Below, one piece after another: positions 20,702 through 33,401 of a DNA stretch of 64,000 nucleotides; the stretch's first letter is position 1; each line of letters begins with the position of its first letter. The stretch spans positions 83,272,853-83,336,852 of the forward strand of contig CM030367.1 of assembly GCA_017893485.1 (NCBI GenBank), read 5' to 3'. This DNA comes from Hemerocallis citrina (taxonomy: Eukaryota > Streptophyta > Magnoliopsida > Asparagales > Asphodelaceae). The position numbers were made by a program, and so were the translations under genes. The notes below the pieces were generated by a model. The model saw only the letters and a program-made list of their open reading frames with translations, ran no database searches and was not told where the DNA came from.

Positions 20702-22699
20702 TATCTTTTCATGCCATTATCGTTGACTCGAAACCTAGTCCCTATTGCACATTTTATATGCATGTAATTTATAAACACAATTTAACCATGCTATAGGATT
20801 GACTGATGACTTGAATGTTCCCGATTGAATATGATTTTATGAATTAATTGCCCTGACTGTAAAATCCATCGTTAACCTTGACATTGCTTGTTAATAACTA
20901 AATAGAACCTTTGTTAATTAATTACCATGAGATTACATGCTTGTGTATTGGAATCATTGTTAATTCATGTTAATTTATTTTATGGCCTGCTGTCTGCCTC
21001 TTTTTGCATTGAACTTTCAAACCTGTTATGTAGTAAGTTGAATGAACTTGGTAAACATGAACTGTAGCTCTATGAGCCTACTATCCAGAACATTCGACGG
21101 AATTGAATTCCGAGTTATAATCTGTAAGATATCTGACTTTAGTACTGCTAGGTCTGGATTTTCAGATTCACAATTATATGTGTATCACCCTGATTTGTTA
21201 ATGAAAAGAACATGTTAACAGTAAAATTAGAATGTAAAATTAATTTGGCTGAGACTAGACATGCATAGGAATCAGCCCTGATTTTTTTTTGAAATTAATT
21301 GATACGTTTCAGACCCGATACACATATGTGAACATAATCTATAACCTGCTGCCTGAACATAAAATCTGTAAAGAATAAGAATTTGAACCTAGTTACTGTG
21401 ATTTTTATATGTCGTATGTGTATGCGCTGGAACCGAAAGAGAGTCTAGTTTCTAGAAATTCTGACGGATCCAGATTTTCTTTCTTATAGCAGCAGGAAAA
21501 CCTTTTTTTGTACAGCAACATTTTGCTGTCCAGATTGTATGTTTTGTATTGATTTAGTATAAATGCTTTTTTTCCTTGCATGTAATGAGTAGAGTTAGTC
21601 ACACCTTGCATTACACAACCTTGAAATCTTCTTGCATGCTCACATAGGATGAAATAAAATATTAACAAGTCGGGATATTATGGATTGACTTGGTAGTGAA
21701 CAATCGGAGACTGTACTCGGTAAGGGGCCCGCGTTTTCCTATATTGTTATTATTATTTTTATTGTTGTTAATATCGTTATTGTTATCGCATGAGGGGCCC
21801 GTGTTCCCTATATCGTTATTGCCATCAGTTATCGTTACCGATTGATTGTGGACTACTGCTATAGTATCCCGATCGTGTCACGTATCGTACTGTGGACAAA
21901 TTATTGTTATTGTTATCGTAGATTGTTAATCATTGATTTGTAAGGAAGGAGGAGTATCGATTGTTAATTATTGATTGTAAATTATTGTGCCGAGTACATG
22001 ATCTGTAGAGTTCACCATCACAGTCTAAACGTTCACTTGATTGCATGCACCGAACTTGTGGTATGTGACACAGTACTACGTGCATTAGATAGGTTGATAA
22101 AATGAATAATAACCCTAAATTGACATTACATGTTTGATCCCATTTTGTCATCGTTATTGATCATGAATTGTAACAATTGATTATTGCATAATTAAATATA
22201 GACCTTTGAATTTATTGCCAACCTTTGTCTTTGTTCTTGACTTTGATCTAGTCCTTTATTTTTGATATACCATGTCTCCTTGTTCTTTGTTTCCCGCTAT
22301 TTGTTGTCCGTGACTTACTCTAACGGACATTATTTTTCTATTTTAGATCACGAGTTTGCAGGTACTGAAGGAGTGATACCAGAAGGACTTGGTGAGCAAC
22401 AATTTTAGAGAATGGAACTCAAGAATTGACTGCTTTAATTATTTATTCATGCTAATTTGTTTATGGGCTTTGTTGACCTGAAGTGTGTTTTATCCCAGAT
22501 GTTGGGTATTATGTTTTGAATTATTTCATTTATTATTGAAGTTATTCTTCGTTCATGTGATTATATTCTCTTGCGTGGTTGTAATTGTTATTTATATTAT
22601 TGAGTTAGACTGGTACATCTTATGGATGGTGTTCACATCATTCGCTGGGCCTTCGTTACGTGCTTGTATTTCTGTAGTTTAGGGAAGCGGGGCATGACA
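20702..22699 (+). mobile_element. LTR C, right part (Tekay-type, plus strand)
   Basis: It ends with a GGGAAGCGGGGCATGACA-type terminus like the LTRs ending at 43,581, 47,140 and 55,130 (GGGAAGCGGGGCGTGACA). It shares their landmarks: a block like GGAGACTGTACTCGG (21,705), a low-complexity TATTGTTATCG zone (21,735-21,990), a block like GTACATGATCTGTAGAGTTC (21,995) and GATGGTGTTCACATCATTCGC (22,624). Immediately after it E2 gag sequence begins, so C inserted in E2. Whether C is a solo LTR or the 3' LTR of a complete element cannot be told because its left end is outside the window. No coding region is seen. Confidence 0.75.
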
Positions 22700-23670
22700 C
22701 GCCGTCTTTGAGAGATGGAGATGGCCTTAGCAGACTCGACCTGGAAGAAGAACAACAGGCTAGGAGTTTCCGCCCGAGCAGGCCTTCCTTCTCCAGGGCC
22801 ATTATGGAAGCTCCTGTCCCTGAGACCTTCAAGCCCCCTCCCTTCAAGTCCTACAATGGGGAGTCAAACCCAGCTGATCATATAGAGAGTTTCAAAATTC
22901 TCATGATGATTCACCAAGTCTCAGATGCGCTTCTTTGCAAAACCTTTCCAGCCACATTGAAGGGACCTGCGAAAGAATGGTACTCCCGACTGTCCCCTAC
23001 TTTTATCTTCTTGTTCGATCAGTTTGAGGAACTCTTCCTCACCCACTTCGTCAGTAGCGGCAGAACAAAGAAGACGAGCGCATCTCTATTGATCCTTAGT
23101 CAGAGGAAGGGCGAGTGCCTAAGGGACTATGTCCGGCTCTTCACAAGCGAGGTTCGGTTTATCGCCTCTCTTGATAAGTCGGTGGCCTCTGCAGCATTCC
23201 GACACAACATCAATCATGCCGACCTAAAAGCATCCCTCGCCAAGAAGCCACCAAGGGACTTCTCGGAGCTTTTGTTGAGGAGTGAGAAGTATATCCGGGC
23301 GGAAGAAGCCCTCCACATTAATGACCAAAAAGAGCCCGGGAACAAACAAAAGGGAGAAGATGAAGAAGGCACTAAGAAGCTCAAGAAAGAAAATAGCGGC
23401 CAGCGTCGCCCTCCTCCCCATTTCGAGAAGTTCACCTCTCTCAATGCCAGTATTTCGGCTATCCTCATGGAAGTCGGTAAAGAAGGCCTGCTCCAACCCC
23501 CCCCAAAATGTACCCCTAGAAAAAAGCAGAACAGAGATAAGTGGTGCCGCTTTCACAGGGACCATGGCCACGATACAGATGACTGTCAGCCCCTCAAGGA
23601 TGAGATTGAAACCCTTATTCAGATAGGGCAACTTGCCAAGTTCATTAGGAAGGACAGAGTGGTTCCTCCA
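22700..23670 (+). pseudogene. gag: E2 gag core and zinc finger (broken at both ends)
   Basis: The frame read from 22,708 is open until element D. It resembles E1 gag core along its length: FKSYNGESNPADHIESF near 22,845, KEWYSRL, LRDYVRLF, then the finger CRFHRDHGHDTDDC (23,548 region) and the start of the following linker. The 5' part is cut off by LTR C, the 3' part resumes at 28,358 after D. The frame phase is preserved across D if one copy of the 5-bp duplication is removed, so D insertion is the only break at that point. Confidence 0.85.
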
Positions 23671-26600
23671 TGTAACGTCCTAGATCCCCGTTACTGGACA
23701 TCCGTGACACACCAGAATCTTTGCCTTCAAATGCAACTATTATTGCCATCAGAGTTATTACATCATTGGTTACACACATTAACTTGCCCTTGAACATGGA
23801 ATACAAATTACATTAGCTTATTACAACTCATTATGAATAATCAGACTCCTCTTGTGAAGCTATCAGCTATCTTCCAGATTGGTAATCGACTAGTCACTGT
23901 CGAACCTCCGCTGAGTGGTCGATTTACTTTCCTGGTACTTACCCCTCGGCTTGAGCCTTCTGTTGCGCGTCTGATATTTCGACACCTGCTCGAATGGTAG
24001 GTAAGTACACCGCTCTTCCATTTGGATGCATGCATTCCTGATTCCGGTTTCCAGCACCTAATTGAGTGGGCACGTCAGTAATTCTACTGGTGCAATGCTG
24101 ATAAGAAACAACGATCTCCAACTAGAAATCACAACCAGCCTTTAATGAAAATAGAAACGTGCATCCTAATTTTCTAGTGTCAGTGTATGCCATGACCTGA
24201 AGTCTAATGCATAGTACACAATGCACAAAAACAGATGCACTTAATCTAATGGTAGCAAGACTCTAGATACACATGCATCCCATACTACATACGTTCCAGA
24301 TCAAGCCGTCTCCTCCAGTTTCAGGGTTTCAAACCCTCGCCATGTAAATATATTCTACTATTGTACTCAACCTATTCCAGATAGATACAATCGTGGCTGG
24401 TGAATCCTGCAGTTATCACTGATAAACACAGTGGTGCTTGCCACTAGTGCCCCAAACCGGTCTGGATTACACCAAATGCCGTGACGATCTTACAGATACA
24501 CTACCGCATATCTATGGTGCCGAAGATCTATGGAACAGCACCCCCATGGTCCGTTCGTGTCCACTCAACATAAGAATATGACGGCCTCGAAGGACTAAGC
24601 CCTCTATCCGACAGGAACCTCCCGTTCTTACCACAGAACTTCAGGAATCAATAAAACTAAGTTTTCTAGAAGGGTAGGAAACCCTGCTGCAATTCCCTAG
24701 TTAACAACTCCTTCAATTTTCTTATAGAACTCTAGTTCCCCGATTTAACACATGCTTGAAGTCAATCAAGACAGCAGGTTGCCGAACTTGTAACATCCAT
24801 AACTTCCAAAATACAAATTGGAATTGTGTGATATTACTCATTATGGAAAGCAAAGACCCTATACTACAAGTCTCTAGTTAAACATTTCTTCAAATTCAGC
24901 CAACTAGAGGCTATACAATCTATATTCTCAGCTGTGCATTTCTTTATACACTTGCTGCATCTTTCCATCATCATAAAAACTTGTTTACTTGTTGGAATTA
25001 CTTGATTCTGGATTCTATGGAAAGGTGGGAGTGTCTTCTACAACTTCTGAGTTGAACACATCCTCAGATTCATCCATTAAAGTCCTCAGCAATTCCAATT
25101 TCTATCAGTATACCCACAGGAAATAAGTTTCTTTTACAAAAACCAACTCCTTCAATTAAGATTGGTTCTGCCCCAATCTAAAAAATATCCTAACTTTTGC
25201 TACACAAACTGGAATTGCATTATTTTTAATGCTTTGGAAAGCTACGACTCTCTACTACAATTCTCTAGTTGATCATTCTTCCAAATTCTTAACACATAAT
25301 TCCAAATTTACACAAATTCACAGGCCATGCAATATGAGCTAACCTGAACCTGGTCTACTTTAAAATTTAAAAACAAATCAACCCTAAGTCCAAAGCTCAT
25401 GAAATTTGAGATTCTGAAACTAAACATATACCATTCCATTGCATCCAAAAATTTCATCTAGATTCATACTACACAGAGAGTTATAACTCTTCAATCATAG
25501 CACAACAATTTTTCTGTTTTTCAGACAGGGTCTCTACTTCTACATACAATTCATTTTTGAAACTTCATCAAATGTCATCAAAAAAATCTAAAATTTTAGA
25601 ATCGAATGTAGAATCATACTAAAAGCTACTACAAAAGTTTCATTTCAGTATCATACACACACAAGTAATTATGACTAGATGAATTTCAGTCTCAAAGACA
25701 GACATATTCAGCTCTAATGTCCAGACCAATTGTAACGTAGAAATTTTTTTAAGGCATCAAACGATCTTAGAAAAATTTGAAATTTAAGACTATGATTGTA
25801 GACACATACAAAAACATCCAGAAAAAAATTTAAGCTTAAAATACCCTACCAATATTGAGTTATGATTTTTGAAAGAAACACCAAGTTTTCACTCAACAGC
25901 AGTTTTTCAACCTGCTCTCTGTCCGAAAACGAAGTTAGTGTTTGTGCTACTAAATGGACTCCAAATATTATGAAAAAATTCATGTGTGCTCTACATTCAT
26001 AGAATAACATGCCTTAAAAATTTTAGCCCCAAACTCTAAGCCATTTGTGAACTAGAAAATCTCAAACTGACATATCTCATACATGTTCTTCAACAAAAAG
26101 ATTCATGAAAAGATTCTCAAACTGCTATTTTTCCTTAGCATGCCACATACCTATTCATGGTAACCAAACTTTCTTAACCACTACTACATACTAATGTACA
26201 TACACACAAGGAAAAAAAAGTATGTTTTGGAGTTTAAAGATTCACCCACCCAAAGGAGCTTGATTGAACAATCTTCTAGCATTCAAGAGCTCCTCCTTAG
26301 CTTATCTTCTTCTTAGCTCCTTGCTCTTTTCCCCCAATCTTTGATTTCTTTTCCTCTACCTAATCTCCAAGTAGAAATTTTGAAGTGTAGAGAGGTTAGG
26401 AATGAGAAAGGATGGATTTTTGAAGTAGTAGGGATTTAGGGTTTTGAAGGAAATGAAGAAAGGAATGAGTTTTCCTTTGGAAATGAATGAAAAATAGGGA
26501 GGGGGTTTCTTTTTGGGCTGCTGGCCAAACAAGAGGAAGAGAAGAGAGAGAGAGTGTGGGTGAGAATGAGGATGAGTGAGAGAGTGAGGGGTATTTATGG

Positions 26601-27120
26601 GGGTGGATTAGGGTTTGATGAGTGGTTTAGGAATTAATTAGAATAATATACATACATATATCCTACATACAACATACAATTATAAAATTCCATCCATTAT
26701 ATTCAATTTCAATATGTATACAAAAAAATTTATATACATATAAATATATACATATACATATACATGTAGGATGCATACAAGTATCCATACATATATATCA
26801 TATACAATTCAGTCAAAATATATACACACACATATATACATGTTTTACAAATAAAATACTTATTTGTAGAATATAAGAATATAGTTTTTTAAAATACTAT
26901 TTGTCCTAAAGATTGTATCGTTAGAATAGTCGGAATAATACACACAATTTAGCTGAGAAGATATCCCGAATATACCTTATCGGGTTCAGAATAACTAATA
27001 TATCTGAAATTTCTCAATTAAAATCAATTATTATTAGAAAAATACATAATCGCGTGCAATTCTCAACTGTGCACGGATTACGATGTAAAATCGCTATATT
27101 CTATTTTGCGGGGTATTACA
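23671..27120 (-). repeat. D 3' LTR (full length, 3,450 bp)
   Basis: Runs from TGTAACGTCC to GGGTATTACA. It contains GAGTGGGCACGTCAGT (24,063), CATGCATCCCATACTACAT (24,268) and a TATA-like ATAAATACCCC on the minus strand near 26,594, in the same order as in A and B. The rest is AT-rich with no gene; a (CATATATA)-rich tract lies at 26,650-26,860. Confidence 0.85.
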
Positions 27121-28174
27121 TTACTCCCTCCTTAGAATCGTTCTGTCATCAGAACGACACTAGCAGAGAGAAAAACAAAACACAATCCCTAATGGTTCAT
27201 GAGGCATTTTCCTAAACCATCTCCAGTTTCTTGAGTGAGATTCTCGACAAACTGGTCTTCTACCAAGCATAGTTGTTGTTCTTCAGTTTCTTGGACGGGT
27301 CTATTATGAATTTGAGTTTGACATTCTTCTATTTCTGCTCTGGAGCAGACAACGACCGCATTATCTTGCTTTTTCTTGTCCACAAGTGATGCTGATTCAC
27401 TCCTTGATTACGACTTCTGCTGGTCGGTGACCACTCCCTCCTTTGAAAGATCGAAGTCACGAATTGCCGTTTCAGTCCTTTAGCAGCTTCTTTAATGATT
27501 TTGCCGAATGTTTGGCTTGTTCGTCCCCTATCTAGTTGAGATTTCCTCCTTGGCGTGCTCCTGGCGGCTGATTTATCATAAGCTGACCTTGGAGAACTCT
27601 ACCGCTTCTGGATAATGATTGAGTTGGTCATCGACAGATCCTTCCTCGAGCCTAGTTTTGATTAGTTCTTGGTGATGGTGTCTGGTTTCTACTGATTTTC
27701 ACCAGTGCCTTCCTTGATACACTGCGAATTCTAGTCTCGGTATTGATTCGTCGGTGCGGCTTTATTGTTCTTCCTTAACTCTTGTGATGCGACTCATCCC
27801 TATTTGTCGTTCAACTGCAGAATTGTTACCTGGACATCAGGTTACGAATTGGCTTTTTCGACATCCGTTTGCAAATTTGCCTTCTGGACATTCGGTTGCA
27901 GACTTGCTTTCCAATATCCAGTTGCAGATTTGCTTCCATTGATGTCTGGTTACAGACTAGTCGCAATTGAACACAACTTCACCAAGCTTGTTAGTAAAGA
28001 ATGAAATACATTGAGACTGGTTTGGATATAGGGAAGATCATAACCATAAGTTGGAAAGCGCTACCATATGATTTATGATCATCCTATCTGCCAAACTAAA
28101 CTCAATTTATCTGGCTTTCAAGTTTAATTTCCTACTGTGTTAGACTGCAATTTGAAGTCAGCTCTGATACCAAC
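27121..28174 (-). other. D internal region
   Basis: About 1.05 kb with no long open frame and no retrotransposon domain that I can recognise on either strand. Four imperfect short repeats reading ATCCGTTTGCA / ATTCGGTTGCAGA / ATCCAGTTGCAGA lie near 27,840-27,960. It may be a remnant of a leader or of a replaced coding region. Confidence 0.5.
28161..28172 (-). other. D primer-binding site
   Basis: GCTCTGATACCA on the plus strand is the complement of TGGTATCAGAGC, the usual plant site for initiator tRNA-Met priming. It is two bases from the end of the short LTR, as expected for a minus-strand element. Confidence 0.85.
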
Positions 28175-28352
28175 CGTAACTCCCCGGATCCCCATTACCG
28201 AATATACCTCATCGGGTTCAGAATAACTAATATATCTGAAATTTCTCAATTAAAATAAATTATTATTAGAAAAATACATAATCGCGTGCAATTCTCAACT
28301 GTGCACGGATTATGATGCAAAATAGATATATTCTATTTTGCGGGGTATTACA
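28175..28352 (-). repeat. D 5' LTR with a large internal deletion (178 bp)
   Basis: It matches the first ~25 and the last ~153 bases of the 3,450-bp LTR (23,671-23,695 and 26,968-27,120), so about 3.27 kb is missing. The promoter region is gone, so this copy could not start its own genomic transcript. Terminal TG has become CG at 28,175. Confidence 0.85.
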
Positions 28353-28357
28353 CTCCA

Positions 28358-29135
28358 CCTCCCCAAGGGGCAAATAAGAGAACTGAAAGATCGGCTGAGT
28401 CCCCTGACTCCGAACCTGAAGCAATCCTACACCTCATTCACGGAGGCCCAATGGGGGGAGAGTCAAACTCCTCCCGAAGAGCCTTCATCCGAGAAGTAAA
28501 CTCAGTAAAGAACCATCCTCCGCCGAAAGGCTTCGGGGTCCCCGTGACCTTTTAAGATAAAGACTTTGAAGGCGTCCGAACACCGCACTGTGACGCCCTC
28601 GTAATCAGCCTCCACATGGCTAACCACGAAGTGCCTAGATCCTTATCGATAATGGCAGGTCGGTTAACAGCCTCTTCATAGAGGCCTTCCAAGGCCTTAA
28701 GTTGTCCCGGGACCGCCTCAAACTCGCCGATTACACTCTCCACGGATTCTCTGGGGTGCCAGTGACTATCGAAGGGGTTATCACTCACGATGTAACCACC
28801 GGAAAAACCCTACCACCCGAACAGAGCCAATGGATTTTATGGTTGTTGATGTAAAGGCTGCATACAATGTCATCCTCGGCTGACCCGGCCTGGCCGCCCT
28901 TCAAGCTGTACCCTCCGCCTTCTATATGAAGATGAAATTCCCTACCTTCGTCAGGGTAGGAGAAGTCAGGGGGAGCCAGGAGACTGCCCATAAATGTTAC
29001 ATGACTTCGGTAGGGGGTCTGGTTCTCCCTCTCGAAGCCCTTGAGCTCCCCCAAGGGAGCAGCCAAGCTGTCTCAGAGCCGTTCGATGAGTGAGAAGAAG
29101 GGACTTTTTCAGAAGAAGACCCGACCAGAACCTTC
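28358..29135 (+). pseudogene. pro: E2 gag tail and protease
   Basis: Resumes the frame broken at 23,670 (PPQGANKRTERSAES) and reads through ILHLIHGGPMGGESNSS as in E1. TAA at 28,553 interrupts it. Near 28,634 a one-base loss shifts the frame just before the protease motif, which then reads IDNGRS in the shifted frame (E1 has VDNGSS). Further shifts follow up to the acidic linker at 29,100. Not functional. Confidence 0.8.
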
Positions 29136-30480
29136 CAAGTGAGCAAAGTCCTTCCCCACTCAGTCAAAGCCGATATAGTCCAATGCATCAGGGGCAACCA
29201 GGATCTGTTCGCATGGACTGCTACCGATATGCCCGGTATTTCGAAGGAATTAATCATGCACCATCTCAGCATAGCTCCCGAAGCTAAACCTGTCCAACAG
29301 AAGCGTCACAAGTTTGCACCGGACTGCCAAAAAGCCATCAAAGAAGATGTAGATAAACTCTTGGCGGCTCGGTTCATCTAAGAGGTCAATTACCCTGAGT
29401 GGCTTTCCAACGTTGTGATGGTGAAGAAGGCCAATGGGAAGTGCAGGATTTGTATCGACTTCACCGATCTGAACAAGGACTGTCCAAAAGACCCGTTCCT
29501 GCTTCCTAGTATCGATGCATTGATTGACGCTACTTCCGATCACGAACTCTTGAGCTTTATGGATGCCTCCTCTGGGTATAACAAGATAGGGATGTTCCCT
29601 CCTGATATTCCGAAGACTTCTTTCACAACAAACCAAGGTTTATATTGTTACCGTGTCATGCCCTTCGGGCTAAAGAACATCGGGGCAACATATTAGCGCC
29701 TCGTCAACAAGGTCTTTAAGGACCAAATCGGGAGGAACATGGAGGTTTATGTGGATGATATGTTAGTAAAAAGCCTAAAAAAACAGGACCATGTGGTCGA
29801 CCTCTAGGAAGCCTTCGATGTCTTACAAAGTCGCAACATGAGGCTCAAGCCATCTAAATGTGCCTTCGGAGTATCGTCCAAAAAATTCTTAGGTTTCATG
29901 GTTAGCCAGAGGGGGATAGAAGACAACCCTGAGAAGATCCAAGCCATATTGGATATGGCTCCCCCGTCCAACGTCAAGGAAGTGCAAAGGCTCACAGGGT
30001 GCCTTACCGCCATAGGGCATTTCCTCTCCAGTCAAGGGAGAAGTGTCTCCTGTTTTCAAGTCTTTAAGAGGAACGAAAGGTTTTGAGTGGGGGCAAGTGC
30101 AACAGGAATCATTCGACCAACTCAAAGCTTATATGGTCAACCCCCCGCTCCTGAGTAAGCCCAAGCCTGGGGAAACTCTCTACCTTTACCTCGCCACATC
30201 GGAACAAACCTACCATCCCGAGTAAGACCAAGCCTGCCGTCCTAGTGAGGGAAGAAGACAACGCTCAGAGATCGATCTATTATGTAAGTAAGGTCCTCTG
30301 GGATGCTGAACTTTGCTATTTCAAGATTGAAAAGATTTTCTTTGCACTGGTCATGGCTGCACGAAAGCTCTCCCAATATTTCCAATCTCATTCGGTGGTC
30401 GTTCTTACCGACCAACCCATCAAGCAGGTGTTTCACATGCCTAAAAGTTTGGGGCACTGAAATTGTCCATGGAGCTGAGC
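29136..30480 (+). pseudogene. pol: E2 reverse transcriptase and first RNase H
   Basis: RT blocks are clear: KFAPDCQKAIKEDVDKLL near 29,310, RICIDFTDLNKDCPKDPF near 29,445, MPFGLKNIGATY near 29,660 and intact YVDD near 29,748. Stops interrupt at TAA 29,379, TAG 29,694, TAG 29,805 and others, and the frame shifts near 30,035 and 30,225. The first RNase H lacks the catalytic Asp as in E1 (LYLATSEQ). Confidence 0.85.
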
Positions 30481-31160
30481 CAACACGATATTAGCTATCA
30501 ACTAAGGACCGGTATGGCTCAAGCTCTAGAAGAATGCATAGTGGAAAGCACTATCCCCGACCCTTGCAAGGAATGCAAGGAACCCCTGTTCTGGAGCATT
30601 TAAGTCGATGGGTCTTCATGTACCGAAGGAAGTGGAGCGGGGGTCATCCTAACCGGCCCAGATGACTTTGTTATCCAGTATTCACTCCGCATCAACTTTA
30701 AAGCATCAAATAATGAGGCAAAGTATGAAGCTCTTATAGCCGGTCTATTCCTGGCACGCAAAGCTGGCGCTCAATGCGTCAAGGTATTTAGTGATTTCTC
30801 AGCTGGTGGTGAACCAAGTCTCGGAGGAGTACGAGGCTAGAGATGACCGCATTGCCAAGTATCTGGCTAAGGTCAAAGAGTTGTTAACCACCTTCCAAGA
30901 AGCAGAAGTCCTACAGATCCCCCGAGAAGAAAATAGGCAGGCAGATGCCCTATCAAAGTTGGCTTCCTCTTCTCTCCAAGGGCTTGAGCGCACTATTTTG
31001 ATTGAAGTTCTTTTAAAACATAGCATTGAGGAAGAAAGCCTCGAACTAATGGAGATATCACCCATGGAACACGAGGAAAATTGGCTGAAGCCCCTTCTCG
31101 AATTCCTCGAAAAAGGAGTCCTCCCCCCAGTCCCCAAAGAGGCCAGGAAAGTCAAAACTT
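30481..31160 (+). pseudogene. E2 second RNase H (aRNH)
   Basis: Motifs parallel E1: VDGSSCTEGSGAGVIL near 30,607 and INFKASNNEA near 30,690. The catalytic Glu of the AEY motif is Lys here (AAG at 30,721-30,723, from GAG). TAA at 30,601 precedes the first Asp and a frame shift occurs near 30,798, after which a frame starting LVVNQVSEEYEARDDR continues to about 31,160. The domain is dead on several counts. Confidence 0.8.
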
Positions 31161-32311
31161 GAGCCGAGCGATATATGCTCATCGAGGGAATCATGTACAA
31201 GTGCTCCTACACCCAAGTAGACGACAGGCCCTACTTGCAGTGTCTCCCCCTTAAGGAAGCCCAGTACGCCCTCAAAGTGGTCCATGAAGGAGTCAGCGGT
31301 GCCCATATGGGAGCAAGGTCCCTTGCCCGCAAGATCCTGAATCATGGCTACTTCTGGCCCACGCTCCTTAGCGACGCCGAACAGCATGTGTGCCAGTGCA
31401 CCCCCTGTCAGAGGTTCACATCCATTCAGTGTTTGCCTCAAGCCGAGCTATCATGCTTATCCATTCTGATTCCCTTTTCCATGTGAGGAATGGATTTGCT
31501 CGAGCCTTTCCCTTTAGCACCTGGTCAGAAGAAGTTCCTCGTCGTTGCGATTGATTACTTCTCAAAATGGATTGAAGCCGAGGCCTTAGCAACAATTACC
31601 AAAAAAAGGGTCTAGCAGTTCTTCTTGAAGAACATTATCTGTTGATTCAGCATCCCTCGAATCTTACCCAATTCACGGGAGTGGCCTTCCGCAACTTCTG
31701 TGTGGATCTCGGCATCCAGTAGCGATTCTACTCAATATCCTACCTCAGGCAGAGAACGCCAACCGACAAATTCTCTCTGGCCTAAAGAAGAGACTCGACA
31801 AATCTGCAAAGCAGTTGTGGGTTGAACAACTTCCCAATGTGCTTTGGAGCTACTGCAGCACTGAATGGACCCCGACAGGAGAATCTCCATTTAACTTGAC
31901 ATACGGCTCATAAGTTGTCATCCCACTTGATGTTGGACTAACCCTCCCCCCCGCCTGCTAGCCTTCAGCGAAGAAAAAAATTCCAACCAACTCCGTGGCA
32001 ACCTTGACCTCATCGACGAGATTCGAGAAAGATCTGCCATTCGTCAACAGATCTATTAGCGCAGGTCGAGCAGTCCTATAACGAGAGAGTCTGCCCCACA
32101 AATCTCAAGGAAGGAGACATGGTCCTGAGAAAGTTATCAATTTCTTTCCCAAGCAAGAAAGGAAAACTATCTCCAAATTGGGAGGGGCAGTACAGGATCT
32201 CCAAAGTTGTCTGCCCTGGTGCGTATCACATTGAATATCCGGGGGGAAGAGAGTGCCTAGAACTTGGAATGCAGAGCATTTGATGAAATTCCAAGAGAGC
32301 TACTTTTCTTA
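31161..32311 (+). pseudogene. E2 integrase
   Basis: The zinc-binding part is intact in one frame from 31,175 (GARSLARKILNHGYF, CTPC). A TGA at 31,485 (Trp in E1) precedes the first catalytic Asp (31,493-31,495). Near 31,665 about 16 bases are missing exactly where E1 has VTDNG, so the second catalytic Asp is gone. Near 31,755 another 12 bases are missing between two CAG triplets just before the catalytic Glu. The C-terminal domain LKEGDMVLRKL is recognisable near 32,105 and the frame ends about 32,311. Confidence 0.85.
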
Positions 32312-32475
32312 ATTTTTCCTTACTTTAGTTATTTTTAATTCACCGCCATGTAATAAAGGCTCGCAACTTAGAAGCAACCACTTAATTTTCCCTTTTATAA
32401 AGACAGTTATTTTTCCAAGAAGTTATTGTCAAAAACTAATTGTTTACTTTGAGGTACAGTTACTCATAAATGACA
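32312..32475 (+). other. E2 spacer after integrase
   Basis: AT-rich spacer between the integrase end and the tandem array; contains AATAAA near 32,352. Nothing else is recognised. Confidence 0.5.
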
Positions 32476-33160
32476 AGTTCAGAGTCCAACATTTGGTTCG
32501 ATGCTAGTTTAGCCACTTGCAAACGAGCAAGCGCGAAGTAGCTCGCTGAATTGCTCCCACAACTGTTGAAACCTCTTAAACGACAAGTTCGGAGTCCAAC
32601 ACTTGGTTCCATGCTACTTTAGCCACTTGCAAACGAGCAAGCACAAAGTTGCTCGCCATTCGCAATTGCTCCCAAAACAGTTGAAACCTCTTAAATGACA
32701 AGTTTGGAGTCCAACACTTGGTTCGATGCTACTTTAGCCACTTGCAAAAAAGCGAGCGCGAAGTAGCTTGCCATTCGGAATTGCTCCCACAACTGTTGAA
32801 ACCTCTTAAACGACAAGTTCAGATTCCAACACTTGGTTCGATGCTACTTTAGCCACTTACAAATGAGTAAGTGCAAAGTAGCTCGCCATTCGGAAATGCT
32901 CCCACAACTGTTGAAAACTCTTAAAGGAAAAGTTCGGAGTCCAACACTTGGTTCGATGCTACTTTAGCCAGTTGCAAACGAGCAAGTGTAAAGTAGCTCA
33001 CCATTCGGAATTGCTCCCACAACTGTTGAAAAATTTTAAACGACAAGTTCGGAGTCCAACACTTGGTTCGATGCTACTTTAGTCACTTGCAAACGAGCAA
33101 GTGCGAAGTAGGTCGCCATTTTGAATTGCTCCCACAACTGGTGAAAACACTCAAATTAAA
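32476..33160 (+). repeat. E2 115-bp tandem array (six copies)
   Basis: Units start near 32,476, 32,586, 32,701, 32,816, 32,931 and 33,046. Each reads TTCGGAGTCCAACACTTGG, a middle with TTTAGCCACTTGCAAACGAG, then ATTCGGAATTGCTCCCACAA and CTGTTGAAA. The first and third modules match the E1 array; the middle does not. The position after integrase is the same. Confidence 0.9.
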
Positions 33161-33214
33161 CTCATTCCAGTTGACCAACAAAGAGAAAGTAACACTTAAA
33201 TACTTGGTGGGTTT

Positions 33215-33220
33215 TTTATT
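33215..33220 (-). terminator. Possible poly(A) signal of the E2 antisense unit
   Basis: AATAAA on the minus strand, about 185 bases beyond the stop of antisense block 4 (33,402). This mirrors the hexamer at 12,397 in E1. Confidence 0.35.
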
Positions 33221-33401
33221 TGAAAAAGAAACCGATTAAAAAATCAGAAAGCCACAACCAATAAAAACATTGCTTAAGTGCTGAGAAGATCTTATTTCAT
33301 AACAAAAATTGGGGTTACAAGTCTTATTGAGATAAAACTCCTACAAAACTCCAAAGAATCACCCTAACTCTTCCTGGGGAGAGGAACGCTCCTGTTGAGG
33401 G

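Larger units (their letters stand above)
23671..28352 (-). mobile_element. D: small minus-strand LTR element inside E2 gag
   Basis: The element spans a 3,450-bp left LTR, about 1.05 kb of internal DNA and a 178-bp right LTR, flanked by perfect duplications CTCCA (23,666-23,670 and 28,353-28,357). On the minus strand the 5' LTR is the short right one, followed by a tRNA-Met-type PBS (28,172-28,161). The PPT-like AAGGAGGGAGTAA lies just before the 3' LTR. The internal region is too short for gag-pol and no domain is recognised, so D is non-autonomous. LTR landmarks ally it with solo LTRs A and B. Confidence 0.85.

Noticed and set aside
21930..22151. Small minus-strand frame in LTR C
   Set aside because: Lies in a fast-changing low-complexity zone and is not present in LTRs F and G.
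27189..28004. Short frames in the interior of D as possible accessory genes
   Set aside because: 60-79 codons, no motif, no start context and no counterpart to compare.
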